This document shows, piece after piece, positions 16,952-26,075 of a stretch of DNA of 64,000 nt. This stretch comes from Anaeromyxobacter dehalogenans 2CP-1 (lineage in GTDB: Bacteria; Myxococcota; Myxococcia; Myxococcales; Anaeromyxobacteraceae). The stretch is taken from assembly GCF_000022145.1 (NCBI RefSeq), contig NC_011891.1, positions 2,492,001 to 2,556,000 of the forward strand, given 5' to 3'. The number at the start of each line of letters is the position of its first letter. Within the stretch, counting starts at the first letter, position 1. Both the position numbers and the translations under genes were made by a program. The notes below the pieces were generated by a model. It was given only the letters and a program-made list of their open reading frames with translations, was not told the origin of the DNA and did no database searches.

Positions 16952-17596
16952 ATGGGGTTCGACCTCCAACGCGGGCTGATGATGCTCATCCCGCTCGTGC
17001 TCTCGCTTTCCGTGCACGAGTTCGCGCACGCGTGGAGCGCCTGGAAGCTGGGCGACGACACGGCGTCCCGCATGGGGCGTCTCACGCTCAACCCCATCGC
17101 CCACGTGGACCCCATCGGAACGGTGCTGCTGCCGCTGCTCGGCATCCCGTTCGGCTGGGCGCGCCCCGTGCCGGTGAACCCGGCGCGATTCCGGCAAAAC
17201 GTGAACATGAGCACGGGGATGGCGCTCACCGCGGCGGCCGGGCCCATCTCCAACATCCTGCTCGCGGTGCTCTCGACGGTGGCGCTCGCGCTGTGCTGGC
17301 GGTGGGCGCCGACCGCCATCGCGCCGGGGCAGGGCGTGGGCGAGCTCCTGCAGATCATGGTCCTGCTGAACGTGAACCTGGCGCTGTTCAACCTCATCCC
17401 CGTGCCGCCGCTCGACGGCAGCCGGGTGGTGGACGGGTTCATGCCGGCGCGGCTGCGGCCGCAGTGGGAGCGCGTCACCGCGCTGTCGCCGTTCCTGCTC
17501 CTCGCCGTCTTCGTCTTCGCCGGCCGCATCATCTCGGGCCCGTCGAGCTTCGTGGTCGGCCTGCTCGCCCAGCTCGCCGGCGCCATCACCGCCTGA
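16952..17596 (+). CDS. Site-2 protease family (M50) integral membrane metalloprotease
   Basis: 214 residues with several hydrophobic segments. The zinc motif HEFAHAW is at about residues 18-24 in the first membrane segment, and the second conserved motif NLIPVPPLDGSRVV is near residue 150. This is the compact, PDZ-less S2P type found next to trpS and scpA in many bacteria. Members cut membrane-embedded substrates, often anti-sigma factors; an anti-sigma factor is encoded at 25542-26075, but no link is shown. It is first in an apparent operon with trpS (17 nt downstream). Confidence 0.9.
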   Translation: MGFDLQRGLMMLIPLVLSLSVHEFAHAWSAWKLGDDTASRMGRLTLNPIAHVDPIGTVLLPLLGIPFGWARPVPVNPARFRQNVNMSTGMALTAAAGPISNILLAVLSTVALALCWRWAPTAIAPGQGVGELLQIMVLLNVNLALFNLIPVPPLDGSRVVDGFMPARLRPQWERVTALSPFLLLAVFVFAGRIISGPSSFVVGLLAQLAGAITA

Positions 17597-17613
17597 CCCG
17601 CACCCGGAGATCC

Positions 17614-18606
17614 ATGTCCTCGAAGCGCCCCATCATCGTCAGCGGCATGCGGCCCACCGGCCGCCTCCACCTCGGCCACCTGCACGGCGCGCTCGCGAAC
17701 TGGGTCAAGCTCCAGGACGACAACGAGTGCTTCTACTTCAGCGCGGACTGGCACGCGCTCACCACGAACTACCACGACACCTCGGTCATCAAGCAGGCCG
17801 AGCGCGAGATGTTCGTGGACTTCATCGCCGCGGGCATCGACCCCTCGCGGTCGACGCTGTTCATCCAGAGCCGGGTGAAGCAGCACGCCGAGCTGAACCT
17901 GCTGCTCGGCATGATCACGCCGCTCGGGTGGCTGGAGCGCTCGCCGACGTACAAGGAGCAGCGCGAGAACATCACCGACCGCGACCTCGCCCTGTACGGC
18001 TTCCTCGGCTACCCGGTGCTGATGACCGCGGACATCATCCTGTACAAGGCCACCCGCGTGCCGGTGGGCGTCGACCAGGTGCCGCACCTGGAGCTGTCGC
18101 GCGAGATCGTCCGCAAGTTCAACTTCCACTACGGCGAGGTGTTCCCCGAGCCGCAGCCGCTGCTCACCGCCGCTCCCAAGATCCTGGGCACCGACGGCCG
18201 GAAGATGTCGAAGAGCTACGGCAACACCATCGACCTGGGCGAGAGCGCCGAGTCCACGCAGAAGAAGATCATGGGCATGGTCACCGACCCGGCCCGCAAG
18301 CGGCGGCAGGACCCGGGCAACCCGGACGTCTGCGGCGTGTTCTACCTGCACAAGGTGACGAGCGACGCCGAGACCGTCGCCTGGGTGGACCAGAACTGCC
18401 GCACCGCCGGGATCGGCTGCGTGGACTGCAAGAAGAAGCTGCTCGAGCGGCTCCTGCCGCAGCAGGAGGAGATGCGCGCGCGGCGCGAGGCGCTGCTCGC
18501 GAAGCCGAAGGACCTCGACGACATCGTGCAGCTCGGGAACGAGAAGGCGCGCGCCGCGGCGGAGGCCAACATGGTCCAGGTCCGCGCCGCGATGAAGCTC
18601 GAGTAG
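17614..18606 (+). CDS. trpS: Tryptophanyl-tRNA synthetase with putative [4Fe-4S] motif
   Basis: 330 residues. Class I synthetase signatures are HLGHLHG (HIGH-like, near residue 20) and KMSKS (near residue 200). It charges tRNA-Trp. An unusual feature is four cysteines C240, C262, C269 and C272, spaced C-x21-C-x6-C-x2-C. The Thermotoga maritima enzyme binds a [4Fe-4S] cluster with C-x22-C-x6-C-x2-C, so this protein probably does too. The E. coli-type enzyme lacks these. The ATG at 17614 follows GGAGATCC. It is second in the operon and is followed by scpA after 28 nt. Confidence 0.95.
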   Translation: MSSKRPIIVSGMRPTGRLHLGHLHGALANWVKLQDDNECFYFSADWHALTTNYHDTSVIKQAEREMFVDFIAAGIDPSRSTLFIQSRVKQHAELNLLLGMITPLGWLERSPTYKEQRENITDRDLALYGFLGYPVLMTADIILYKATRVPVGVDQVPHLELSREIVRKFNFHYGEVFPEPQPLLTAAPKILGTDGRKMSKSYGNTIDLGESAESTQKKIMGMVTDPARKRRQDPGNPDVCGVFYLHKVTSDAETVAWVDQNCRTAGIGCVDCKKKLLERLLPQQEEMRARREALLAKPKDLDDIVQLGNEKARAAAEANMVQVRAAMKLE

Positions 18607-18634
18607 GACCCACCACGGGGGGCGGTCCGCCGGG

Positions 18635-19534
18635 ATGGCCAGGAACAGCGACACGGACGCCGGGCTCGGCGCGGACTCGCCGCGCGCCGACGACGCCGAC
18701 GCGCGCGCCGCGGCGGACGCGTTCCGGGTCACGCTCCCCCCGCTCCGCGAGGGCCAGCCGCCGTTCGAGGGGCCGCTCGACCTCATCCTTCACCTGGTGA
18801 AGGAGCACGAGGTCGATCTCTTCGACATCCCCATCGCGCGGATCACCGAGAGCTACCTCGCCACGCTCGAGGCGATGCGCGACCTCGACATCGACATCGC
18901 CGGCGAGTTCCTGCACATGGCGGCGCAGCTCCTGCTCATGAAGAGCAAGCTGCTGCTCCCGCGCACCGAGGTGGCCGAGGACGCGGCCGGTCCCGAGGAC
19001 GCCGGGGTGGACCCGCGCGCCGAGCTGGTGCGGCGGCTGCTCGAGTACCAGAAGTACAAGGCCGCCGGCGAGGAGCTGGGCGGGCGCGACATCCTCGACC
19101 GCACCGTGTTCACGCGGCGCGTCCGGGCCGAGCGCCCCGCCGCGCCGGACGGGCCGGAGGGGCTCGCCGACGTCTCGGTGTTCAAGCTCATCGAGGCGCT
19201 CGATCGCGCCATCGCGCACGCGCGCCCGGAGCACACGCACGACGTGATCACCGACCGGCTCACCATCAGCGACGCCATCTCCCGCGTCGCCGACGTGCTC
19301 CGGCTGCGGCGGCGCGCCACGTTCGAGGAGCTGCTCGCCGGCCCGGCCGAGAACCGGAACACCAAGGCGAACGTGATCTCCACGTTCCTCGCCATCCTGG
19401 AGATGGCGAAGCTGAAGCTCATCCGCATCTACCAGGCCGCGCTGGACGACGCCGGCCCCGGGGCCGAGATCCTCGTCGAGGCGAAGGACACCCTCGGCGA
19501 CGACGTCCCCGTCGGACAGGAGGACTACCGATGA
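18635..19534 (+). CDS. scpA: Segregation and condensation protein A
   Basis: 299 residues. The kleisin N-terminus (FEGPLDLILHLVKEHEVDLFDIPIARITESYL) and the conserved helical AAQLLLMKSKLLLP are clear, as is the C-terminal winged helix (FLAILEMAKLKLIRIYQ). ScpA bridges the two SMC heads and binds an ScpB dimer in the SMC condensin. A ~30-residue acidic extension precedes the kleisin core. The 3' end overlaps scpB by 4 nt (ATGA), the usual coupled arrangement. Confidence 0.95.
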   Translation: MARNSDTDAGLGADSPRADDADARAAADAFRVTLPPLREGQPPFEGPLDLILHLVKEHEVDLFDIPIARITESYLATLEAMRDLDIDIAGEFLHMAAQLLLMKSKLLLPRTEVAEDAAGPEDAGVDPRAELVRRLLEYQKYKAAGEELGGRDILDRTVFTRRVRAERPAAPDGPEGLADVSVFKLIEALDRAIAHARPEHTHDVITDRLTISDAISRVADVLRLRRRATFEELLAGPAENRNTKANVISTFLAILEMAKLKLIRIYQAALDDAGPGAEILVEAKDTLGDDVPVGQEDYR

Positions 19535-20694
19535 CCGAGCCCACCGACCGGCCGACCGCCGCGGAGGACGTGCCCGCGCCGGACGGCGCGGGGCCGGAGG
19601 GCTCCGCCGCGCAGCCCGAGGCCGCGCCCGCTGCCGCGACGCCGGCTGCCGACGCGCCGGGTACCGAAGCGCCGGGTACCGAAGCGCCGGGTACCGACGC
19701 GCCGGCTGCCGACGCGCCGCCCGCGGCGTCGGTGTCCGCGGCCGAGCTGGACGCGCTCCAGGCCGCCGAGGAGGCGAAGCAGGGCGACCCGGCGCTCGAC
19801 GAGGTGGATCCGGCCGACATCGACGTGGCCGACGACAAGGAGCTCCCGTTCGAGAAGCTGGCCGCGGCGGCCCGGCGGCTCAGCGCCGACCGGGTCCGCA
19901 CCGTGGTCGAGACGCTGCTGTTCCTGGCCGAGCGCCCGCTGAGCGTGGAGGAGATGCGCGCCGCGAGCGGCGTCGAGGTGGAGCGGCTGGAGAAGGCGCT
20001 CGACAAGCTCTCCGGCCACTACCGCGAGGGCCCCTGCGGCATCGTGCTGCACGAGGTGGCCGGCGGCTGGCAGCTCCGCACCTCGCCGGACAACTCCGAC
20101 TTCGCGCGCCGCTTCCTCAAGGTGAAGCCGCAGCGGCTGACCCGCGCCGCGCTCGAGACGCTCGCCATCATCGCGTACCGGCAGCCGGTGACCCGCCCCG
20201 AGATCGAGGACATCCGCGGCGTGGACTGCGGCGCGGTGGTGAAGGCGCTGCTCGAGCGCAAGCTGGTCAAGATCCTCGGCAAGAAGGAGGAGCCGGGGCG
20301 GCCCATCCTGTACGGCACCACCCGCGAGTTCCTGGAGTTCTTCGCGCTGAAGGACCTCGCCTCCCTCCCCACGCTGCGCGAGTTCCACGAGCTCTCCGAG
20401 GAGCACCGCGACATCGTGGAGAAGGAGGCGCCGGCGGAGCAGGCGCCCGGGATCGAGGGCATCGTGGCCGAGCTCTCCGACGAGAAGCTCCGCGCCGAGC
20501 TGGAGGCGAAGCGCGCCGAGAGCGACGCGGCGCTCGACGAGCTCGAGCAGGCGATGGCCGCGGCGGACGAGAAGGCGCGCGCGGCCGAGGCCGCGCTCGC
20601 CGACAAGAAGCGGGCCGACGAGGCCGAGGCGCAGGCCGACGCGGAGCCCGGCGCCGGCGCCGGGCCCGGTGGACCGCCGGCGGCGGGGAGCTAG
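19531..20694 (+). CDS. scpB: Segregation and condensation protein B with long flanking tails
   Basis: 387 residues, roughly twice the ~190-200 of typical ScpB. The winged-helix core (about 110-275) includes VVETLLFLAERPLSVEEM, GGWQLRTSPDN and TLAIIAYRQPVTRPEIEDIRGVDCGAVVKALL. It is preceded by an Ala/Pro/Glu-rich tail containing a short DNA repeat (19639-19713), and followed by an acidic/Lys coiled-coil-like tail (RAELEAKRAESDAALDELEQ). The tails are probably disordered or regulatory (inference). The start overlaps the scpA stop by 4 nt. Confidence 0.95.
   Translation: MTEPTDRPTAAEDVPAPDGAGPEGSAAQPEAAPAAATPAADAPGTEAPGTEAPGTDAPAADAPPAASVSAAELDALQAAEEAKQGDPALDEVDPADIDVADDKELPFEKLAAAARRLSADRVRTVVETLLFLAERPLSVEEMRAASGVEVERLEKALDKLSGHYREGPCGIVLHEVAGGWQLRTSPDNSDFARRFLKVKPQRLTRAALETLAIIAYRQPVTRPEIEDIRGVDCGAVVKALLERKLVKILGKKEEPGRPILYGTTREFLEFFALKDLASLPTLREFHELSEEHRDIVEKEAPAEQAPGIEGIVAELSDEKLRAELEAKRAESDAALDELEQAMAAADEKARAAEAALADKKRADEAEAQADAEPGAGAGPGGPPAAGS
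19639..19713 (+). repeat. Five 15-bp tandem repeats in scpB
   Basis: Units of the form GCGCCGGGTACCGAA or close variants, encoding Ala-Pro-Gly-Thr-Glu/Asp-like pentapeptides in the disordered N-terminal tail of ScpB. The three central units share the GGTACC core; the outer two read GGCTGCC. Confidence 0.9.
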
Positions 20695-20696
20695 CG

Positions 20697-21671
20697 ATGG
20701 CCGAGGAGCGGCTGCAGAAGTTCCTGGCGGGGGCGGGCATCGCCTCGCGGCGCAAGGCGGAGGCGCTCATCAGCGCCGGCCGCGTGCGCGTCAACCAGCG
20801 CACGGTGACCGAGCTGGGCACCAAGGTGGACCCGGGGCGCGACCTCGTCACGGTGGACGGCGCGCTCGTCTCGCAGCCGGAGCAGCGCAGCTACTACCTG
20901 CTCTACAAGCCGTCCGGCTGCGTCACCACCGCGTCGGATCCGCAGGGTCGCCCCACCGCGATGGAGTACCTGCGCGGCGTGCCGGGGCGGCCGTTCCCGG
21001 TGGGCCGGCTCGACTACGACGCGGAGGGCGCGCTGCTGCTCACCGACGATGGCGAGCTGGCGAACCGCCTGGCCCACCCGCGCTACGGCCATCAGCGCGT
21101 GTACCTGGTGAAGGTGAAGGGCGATCCGCCGGCGGAGGCGCTGGAGCGGATGAAGGCCGGGGTCCGGCTGGAGGACGGCCCGGCGCGCGCGCTGGAGGTG
21201 GCCGTCCACGAGCACGCCGACCGGAACGTGTGGATCCGCGTGGTGGTGGGCGAGGGCCGCTTCCACCTGGTGAAGCGGCTCTGCGAGGCGGTGGGGCTGC
21301 AGGTCCAGCGCCTGTTCCGGCCGGAGTTCGGCGGCATCGGCGTCGGCGGGCTGCGGCCCGGCAGGTTCCGCCGGCTGGAGCCGGAGGAGGTGCGCGCGCT
21401 GCGGCAGCGGGTCGGGCTCGAGTCCGGCACGCCGGCCCGGGGACCGTCGGTGCGCGAGCTCCCGAAGGCGGCCCGCCGCCACGGCCACGGGCCGCCGGCG
21501 GCGCCCGGCGCGGCCCCGCCGCCGGCCGAGCCGGACGCGGACGAGGTCGGGCCGCGGGCTCGCGGCGCGAGCCGCGCCGGTCCGAGGGCCGCCGCCCCCG
21601 GCCCCGGCGGCCGCGCGTCCCGGCCGTCGCGCCCGTCGCGCCCGGGCCGCGCCGGCACCCGCCGCCGCTGA
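20697..21671 (+). CDS. rluB: RsuA/RluB-family pseudouridine synthase
   Basis: 324 residues. An N-terminal S4 RNA-binding domain (RLQKFLAGAGIASRRKAEALI) is followed by the synthase domain with the catalytic Asp in GRLDYDAEGALLLTDDGEL (around residue 106). It isomerises a uridine in rRNA, in the RluB/RluE/RsuA group. The C-terminal ~90 residues are a Pro/Ala/Arg-rich basic tail (ending SRPSRPGRAGTRRR), a common addition on RNA enzymes of this organism type. It starts 2 nt after scpB, the same order as in many bacteria. Confidence 0.92.
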   Translation: MAEERLQKFLAGAGIASRRKAEALISAGRVRVNQRTVTELGTKVDPGRDLVTVDGALVSQPEQRSYYLLYKPSGCVTTASDPQGRPTAMEYLRGVPGRPFPVGRLDYDAEGALLLTDDGELANRLAHPRYGHQRVYLVKVKGDPPAEALERMKAGVRLEDGPARALEVAVHEHADRNVWIRVVVGEGRFHLVKRLCEAVGLQVQRLFRPEFGGIGVGGLRPGRFRRLEPEEVRALRQRVGLESGTPARGPSVRELPKAARRHGHGPPAAPGAAPPPAEPDADEVGPRARGASRAGPRAAAPGPGGRASRPSRPSRPGRAGTRRR

Positions 21672-21740
21672 CCAAGGGCGCTGGCCGCCGCGGGCGCCCG
21701 CGCTTGCGCGCGGCGGGGTTCGCGGCGAGCATGGCGGCCC

Positions 21741-23762
21741 GTGTCCCGCGTTCCCGCAGCCGCCACCTTCGCAGCCCGTCCATGCCGTGCAGGCCTCGCG
21801 GCCCTCCTCGCCGCGTGCCTCGCCTGCGGCGGCGGCGACCTCGGGTCGCCGGACCCGGCGCGGCGCGCCGCGGCGGTGCGCGCGGCGGGCGCGCGCGGCG
21901 GCGCGGACGCGCTCGCCACGCTGCTGGTCGCGCAGCGCGACGGCAGCGCCGAGGTGCGCCGGGCGGCGGCCGAGGCGTTCGCGGCGCGCGGCGGCGCCGA
22001 GGGGGCCGAGGCGCTCGGGGCGCTCCTGGCGGATCCCGACGCGACGGTGGCGGCCGCGGCGGCGCGCGGGCTCGCCGGCATGCCGGACCAGCCGCGCGCG
22101 CGCGGCGCGCTGCGCGTCGCCTACGCGGACGCGTCGCCCGAGGGCCGCGCGGCCATCGCCGACGCGCTCGACGCGGTCGGCGTCTCGCTGCGCGAGGCGG
22201 TCGAGCAGGAGGCGCGCACGCTGTGGGAGCGCAACCTGGCGGCCCTGGGCGGGCGCGGGCCGGCCCGCGCGGGCGCGGCCGAGGAGCTCGGCGCGAGCGG
22301 CCGGGCCGAGGTGGTGGCGCGGCTCGTGCCGCTGCTCGATCCGGCGCGCAACGCGGATCGCGCGCTCGCGGCGGGCGCGGCGCGCGGGCTGGGCGAGGCC
22401 GGGGACTGGGCGGCGCGGCCGGCGCTCGAGGGGCTCCTGCGCTCGCCGGATCCGGAGCTGATCGAGGCCGGGGCCGGCGGGCTGGGCCGGCTCGGCGATC
22501 CCGGGGCGACCGCCGCGCTCGAGGCCGTCGCGCTCGCGTCCTCCGGCCGGATCGCGGCCGCGGCGGCGGACGCGCTCGCCGCGCTGCCGGAGGCGCTCGA
22601 GGTCGGGGCGGCGCTCTGCGAGGTGGCGGTGCGGAGCGCCGATCCCGCCGTGGCGGCGCGGGCCGCGCGCGAGGTCCGGCTGCGCGAGGCGGACTGCCCG
22701 GCGCGCCCGTTCCTGGCGCGGCTGGGCCGGCCCGGGGCCGAGGCCGCCCTGGCCGCGCTCGGCGAGCTGGGCCTCACCGGCGCCGCGGCGGAGGCGGCCG
22801 CCGCGCGCCTGCTCCCGCTGCTCGACCCTGCGCGCGGCGACCCCGGGCTGCGCGCCGCCGCCGCGCGCGCGCTCGCCAGGCTCGGCGCGCCGGGCTCGGC
22901 CGGCCCGCTCCGCGACCGCGCCGCGACGCTCTCCGCGCGCCGGGCGGCCGCGCTCGGGCGGCCGGCGCCGGAGGCGCTGCCCGCAGGGGCGGGGACCGCC
23001 GCGGCGCGGGCCGGGGCGCGCCCGCCCACCGGCGACGGCGACGCGCGCGAGCTGGGCGCGCTGCTCGCCGCCGCTGGCGGGCTCCGCGCGCCGGGCGCGG
23101 AGCCGCTCCTGCTCGAGGCGGTGCGCGATCCGCACGCGGCGGTGCGCACCGGCGCCATCGCCGGCCTGGCGGGGCTGGGCACCGACGCGGCGCTGCGGGC
23201 GGTGGCCGCCGCGCTCGACGACGGCGCGCCCGAGGTGCGCCTCTCGGCCGCCGCGGCGCTGGGCCGGGCCGGGCCGCGAGCGGTGCCGGCGCTGGCGCGC
23301 GCGGCGGGGCAGGCGGCGCCCGACGACGGCAGCTGGCGCTCCGCGCTCGCGGTGGCGCTGGGCGACGCCGGCGGCGCGAGCGCGGTGGCGCCGCTCACCG
23401 CGCTGCTCGAGGGGGCCTCCGCCCCGGCGGCGGCGTTCGCGCTCGGCAAGACCGGCGCGCCCGCCGCGGTGAAGCCGCTGGTGGACTGGCTGGCGCGCCC
23501 GGGCTCGCTCGCGGACGCCGAGGCCATCGAGGCGCTCGCGCAGCTCGCCGCCCGCGACGCCGGGCCGGCCATCGCCGCGCAGCTCACCGCCGATCGCGCC
23601 GAGGTGCGGGCGGTGGCGGCGCGCGCCATCGGCCGGCTGCGTCACGAGGCGGCCGCGCCGCGGCTGGAGGCGCTGCGGAGCGACTACCACGGTCGCGTCC
23701 GACGCGCGGCGGTGGAGGCGCTCTCGCGCCTGCCGGCGGGCGCGCCGCGGATGCGCCGCTGA
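21741..23762 (+). CDS. HEAT-repeat lipoprotein
   Basis: 673 residues, strongly Ala-rich. The GTG start at 21741 is followed by a probable lipoprotein signal peptide (LAALLAACLACGGG, with a lipobox Cys near residues 26-29). The remainder is a long chain of ~30-residue HEAT-like units with the pattern DP...VRxAAAxALAxLG (for example DPHAAVRTGAIAGLAGLG and DGAPEVRLSAAAALGRAG). HEAT arrays are protein-binding scaffolds. No catalytic motif is seen. It faces the convergent envelope-protein gene at 23770. Function unknown. Confidence 0.8.
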   Translation: MSRVPAAATFAARPCRAGLAALLAACLACGGGDLGSPDPARRAAAVRAAGARGGADALATLLVAQRDGSAEVRRAAAEAFAARGGAEGAEALGALLADPDATVAAAAARGLAGMPDQPRARGALRVAYADASPEGRAAIADALDAVGVSLREAVEQEARTLWERNLAALGGRGPARAGAAEELGASGRAEVVARLVPLLDPARNADRALAAGAARGLGEAGDWAARPALEGLLRSPDPELIEAGAGGLGRLGDPGATAALEAVALASSGRIAAAAADALAALPEALEVGAALCEVAVRSADPAVAARAAREVRLREADCPARPFLARLGRPGAEAALAALGELGLTGAAAEAAAARLLPLLDPARGDPGLRAAAARALARLGAPGSAGPLRDRAATLSARRAAALGRPAPEALPAGAGTAAARAGARPPTGDGDARELGALLAAAGGLRAPGAEPLLLEAVRDPHAAVRTGAIAGLAGLGTDAALRAVAAALDDGAPEVRLSAAAALGRAGPRAVPALARAAGQAAPDDGSWRSALAVALGDAGGASAVAPLTALLEGASAPAAAFALGKTGAPAAVKPLVDWLARPGSLADAEAIEALAQLAARDAGPAIAAQLTADRAEVRAVAARAIGRLRHEAAAPRLEALRSDYHGRVRRAAVEALSRLPAGAPRMRR

Positions 23763-23769
23763 CCGCGGC

Positions 23770-25530
23770 CTAGAACGCGGCGGGCGGCGGCACGGGCGTG
23801 GTGGGCAGGACCGGCGGCGACTGCTGGCCGAACCGCGAGCGGAGCACCGCGCCGAAGGTGATGAGCCAGGTCGCGATCCAGACCAGCGCCCCGACGAACG
23901 GGATGTGCGCGAGCACCACGAAGATCGCCGTCCCGAGCGCGAGCTGCAGGACCACGGTGCGGCGCCGCTCCGGCACCGGCAGCGCGCGCCCCACGTGGAA
24001 GGTGAGGGCGGTGACGCCGAGGACCCCGGCCGCGATCATCCCCAGGATCTGCACCGGGATGAGCAGGATGCCGACGACCGTGACGGCGAGCAGCACGAGC
24101 AGCACCGGCATGGCCACCGTGCCGAGCGTGCCGGCGAGCAGCGACTTGCCCGGGCTCGCGACCATGTAGCTCGCCACCGCCTCCAGCCGCCGGGGGAACA
24201 GCGCCAGCACCAGCAGGCCGAGCACGAACAGCACCGCGAAGGAGATGAGCGCCTCGAGCACGGCGACGATGGGCGAGGCCTCGCGGAAGAAGTTGGAGGC
24301 GGTGCGGCCGAACACGCCCGGGAGGCTGGGGAACGGGATGGACTTGGTGTCCCCGCCCACGGTGGCGCTCGGGTCCACGATGACGCGCCCGCCGACGCTC
24401 ACCACGTCCTGCTCCACCGCGGCGCCGGGGCCGATCTCGACGTCCCCGCCCACCGCCACGACGTTGCGCGTGACCGCGCCGCCGGCCAGCCGGACACCGC
24501 CGAACACCGAGGAGACGTCGCGCGCCGCGGCCCCGCGGTCGAGCTGCACCGAGCCGAACACCGACGAGACGTCGCGCGCCGCGGCGCCACCCTGCACCTG
24601 CACGCTCCCGCGCACCACGTTCACGTCGCGCACGACCTCGCCGGACCGGACCACCACGTCCTGCCCGGTGGACTGCCGATCGCGCCCGCCGCTCTCGTCC
24701 ACCTCGCGCCCGGCGCGGCGCAGCTCGCGCTCGGCCTGGCGCAGCGCCTCCTCGGCGGAGCGGCGCGCCTCGTCGGCGATGCCCTGGGGGATCCGCAGGC
24801 CGAAGCCGCGGCCGGCGCGGATCGTGATGAGCGAGCCGGCCCGCTCCGCGGAGAGCCCCGCCTGCACCAGCACCGCCTGCAGCGCCTCCTCGACCGGGAT
24901 GTCCACGAAGTGGCCGCTCACGGTCCCGGCCGCCTCGTCGGGGATGACCACGGAGAGCCCGGCGGACTTGCAGATGACCCGGATGGCCTCGGCCACGGGC
25001 GTGTGGTCGAAGTCGCCGGTGAAGCGCTTGCCGCTGGGCTTGTCGAACCCCGAGAGCGCCCCGGGCGCCGCGCCGGTCCGCTCGCCGGTCGGCGCGACCA
25101 CCACCATGTCGCCGGTGCGGGTGGCGACCAGCTCGGTCCCGGCCAGCGCCGCCTTGAGCGCGTCCTCCACCGGCACGTTCCGGAGCTTCAGCACCAGCAG
25201 CTTGTTCCCGGTGCGCCCGGTGTTGAGCACCACGTCCCAGCCGGCGGCGTTCGCGATCTCCTCGAGCGCGTCGTCGAGCGAGGTGGTGTCGTCGATCGTG
25301 ACCCGCTTCCCGGACGGCGCCGGCCACTCACCCTGCAGCACCGACGGCGGGGCCTGGCGCTGGGGCGGCGCGGGCGGGGCCGGCGGCGCGGGGAGGGCCG
25401 CCTCGGGCCGGGCGCGCGGCGCGGGCTTCCGGGGCGGCCGCGGCGCCGGGGCGGTCGCCTGCGCGTTCACGACCGGCGGCGGTTCGGGGCTCTCGAGGGT
25501 GAGCGCGGCGAGGAGGAGGGCGAAGAGCAT
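23770..25530 (-). CDS. Envelope protein: two STN-like domains, polymer-forming repeats and C-terminal membrane domain
   Basis: 586 residues. The order is a signal peptide (MLFALLLAALTLES), a Pro/Ala linker, and two tandem secretin/TonB short N-terminal (STN)-like modules (about 75-145 and 165-235; each with a DALEEIANAAG or EAIRVICKSAG helix and VPVEDAL/IPVEEAL). A helical Arg/Glu stretch follows, then a repetitive beta segment of bactofilin type (VVRGSVQVQGGAAARDVSSVFGSV and similar), and finally about four transmembrane helices. The start at 25530 is preceded by GGAG. It is the third gene of an operon with an ECF sigma factor and an anti-sigma factor, so it may be an output or sensor of that envelope response (inference). 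Confidence 0.8.
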   Translation of the reverse strand: MLFALLLAALTLESPEPPPVVNAQATAPAPRPPRKPAPRARPEAALPAPPAPPAPPQRQAPPSVLQGEWPAPSGKRVTIDDTTSLDDALEEIANAAGWDVVLNTGRTGNKLLVLKLRNVPVEDALKAALAGTELVATRTGDMVVVAPTGERTGAAPGALSGFDKPSGKRFTGDFDHTPVAEAIRVICKSAGLSVVIPDEAAGTVSGHFVDIPVEEALQAVLVQAGLSAERAGSLITIRAGRGFGLRIPQGIADEARRSAEEALRQAERELRRAGREVDESGGRDRQSTGQDVVVRSGEVVRDVNVVRGSVQVQGGAAARDVSSVFGSVQLDRGAAARDVSSVFGGVRLAGGAVTRNVVAVGGDVEIGPGAAVEQDVVSVGGRVIVDPSATVGGDTKSIPFPSLPGVFGRTASNFFREASPIVAVLEALISFAVLFVLGLLVLALFPRRLEAVASYMVASPGKSLLAGTLGTVAMPVLLVLLAVTVVGILLIPVQILGMIAAGVLGVTALTFHVGRALPVPERRRTVVLQLALGTAIFVVLAHIPFVGALVWIATWLITFGAVLRSRFGQQSPPVLPTTPVPPPAAF

Positions 25531-25541
25531 TCTGGCTCCGG

Positions 25542-26075
25542 TCAGGCGAGCTCTGCGCGCGCCGAGGGGATGAGGCGCGAGAGCGCGAACAGCAGCGGGA
25601 CGGCGAGGACGGCGCACGCGAGCGCGAGCTGGAAGCGGAGCGCCGACAGCAGCGTGGCGGCCAGGCCGGCGCCGAGCCGCAGCGCCTCGCCGGCCGAGCC
25701 GAGGCCGCCGGCGAGCCGGCTGGCGGCGGGCGCCCAGGTGCCGGCCCCGGCGGCCACCACGGTGACGCCGATCGCGACGAGCACGGCGGCGAGGATGGCG
25801 ACGGCGAAGCGCCGCTCGCGCCGGACCGCGTGCTCGCGGGCGTCGATGCGGGAGAGCACGCCGGCGGTGAAGTCGCGCGGCAGCTCCGGGAGCTCGAGGG
25901 CGCCGAGCGCCTCGCCCAGCGCGTCGCCGAGCACGCGGTACGACTCGGTGAGCGCCTGGCACTCCGGGCAGCCGCCGGCGTGCGCCAGGACCTCGTCCGC
26001 CTCGGCCTCGAGCAGCATCCCGTCCATCAGGCGCTGCGCCTGCGCGTCGGTGAGGTGTCCGGTGAAGGTCGTCAT
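25542..26075 (-). CDS. Anti-sigma factor with zinc-finger (zf-HC2) domain
   Basis: 177 residues. The N-terminal HAGGCPEC (His-x3-Cys-x2-Cys) is the ZAS-type zinc motif of anti-sigma factors. A transmembrane helix (FAVAILAAVLVAIGVTVVAAGAGTW, about residues 89-112) and a second hydrophobic region near the C-terminus (FQLALACAVLAVPLLFAL) follow. The ATG overlaps the sigma-factor stop by 4 nt (ATGA), the standard sigma/anti-sigma arrangement. It should hold the ECF factor at the membrane until an envelope signal triggers release. Confidence 0.88.
   Translation of the reverse strand: MTTFTGHLTDAQAQRLMDGMLLEAEADEVLAHAGGCPECQALTESYRVLGDALGEALGALELPELPRDFTAGVLSRIDAREHAVRRERRFAVAILAAVLVAIGVTVVAAGAGTWAPAASRLAGGLGSAGEALRLGAGLAATLLSALRFQLALACAVLAVPLLFALSRLIPSARAELA

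Noticed and set aside
16952-18606. S2P protease as dedicated partner of the anti-sigma factor at 25542
   Set aside because: The protease is in a trpS-scpA operon found in many bacteria lacking such a pair and the genes are 8 kb apart. No sequence evidence links them.
19531-19713. scpB N-terminal Ala/Pro repeat as a mis-start
   Set aside because: The ATG overlaps the scpA stop by 4 nt, the typical coupling, so the tail is translated.
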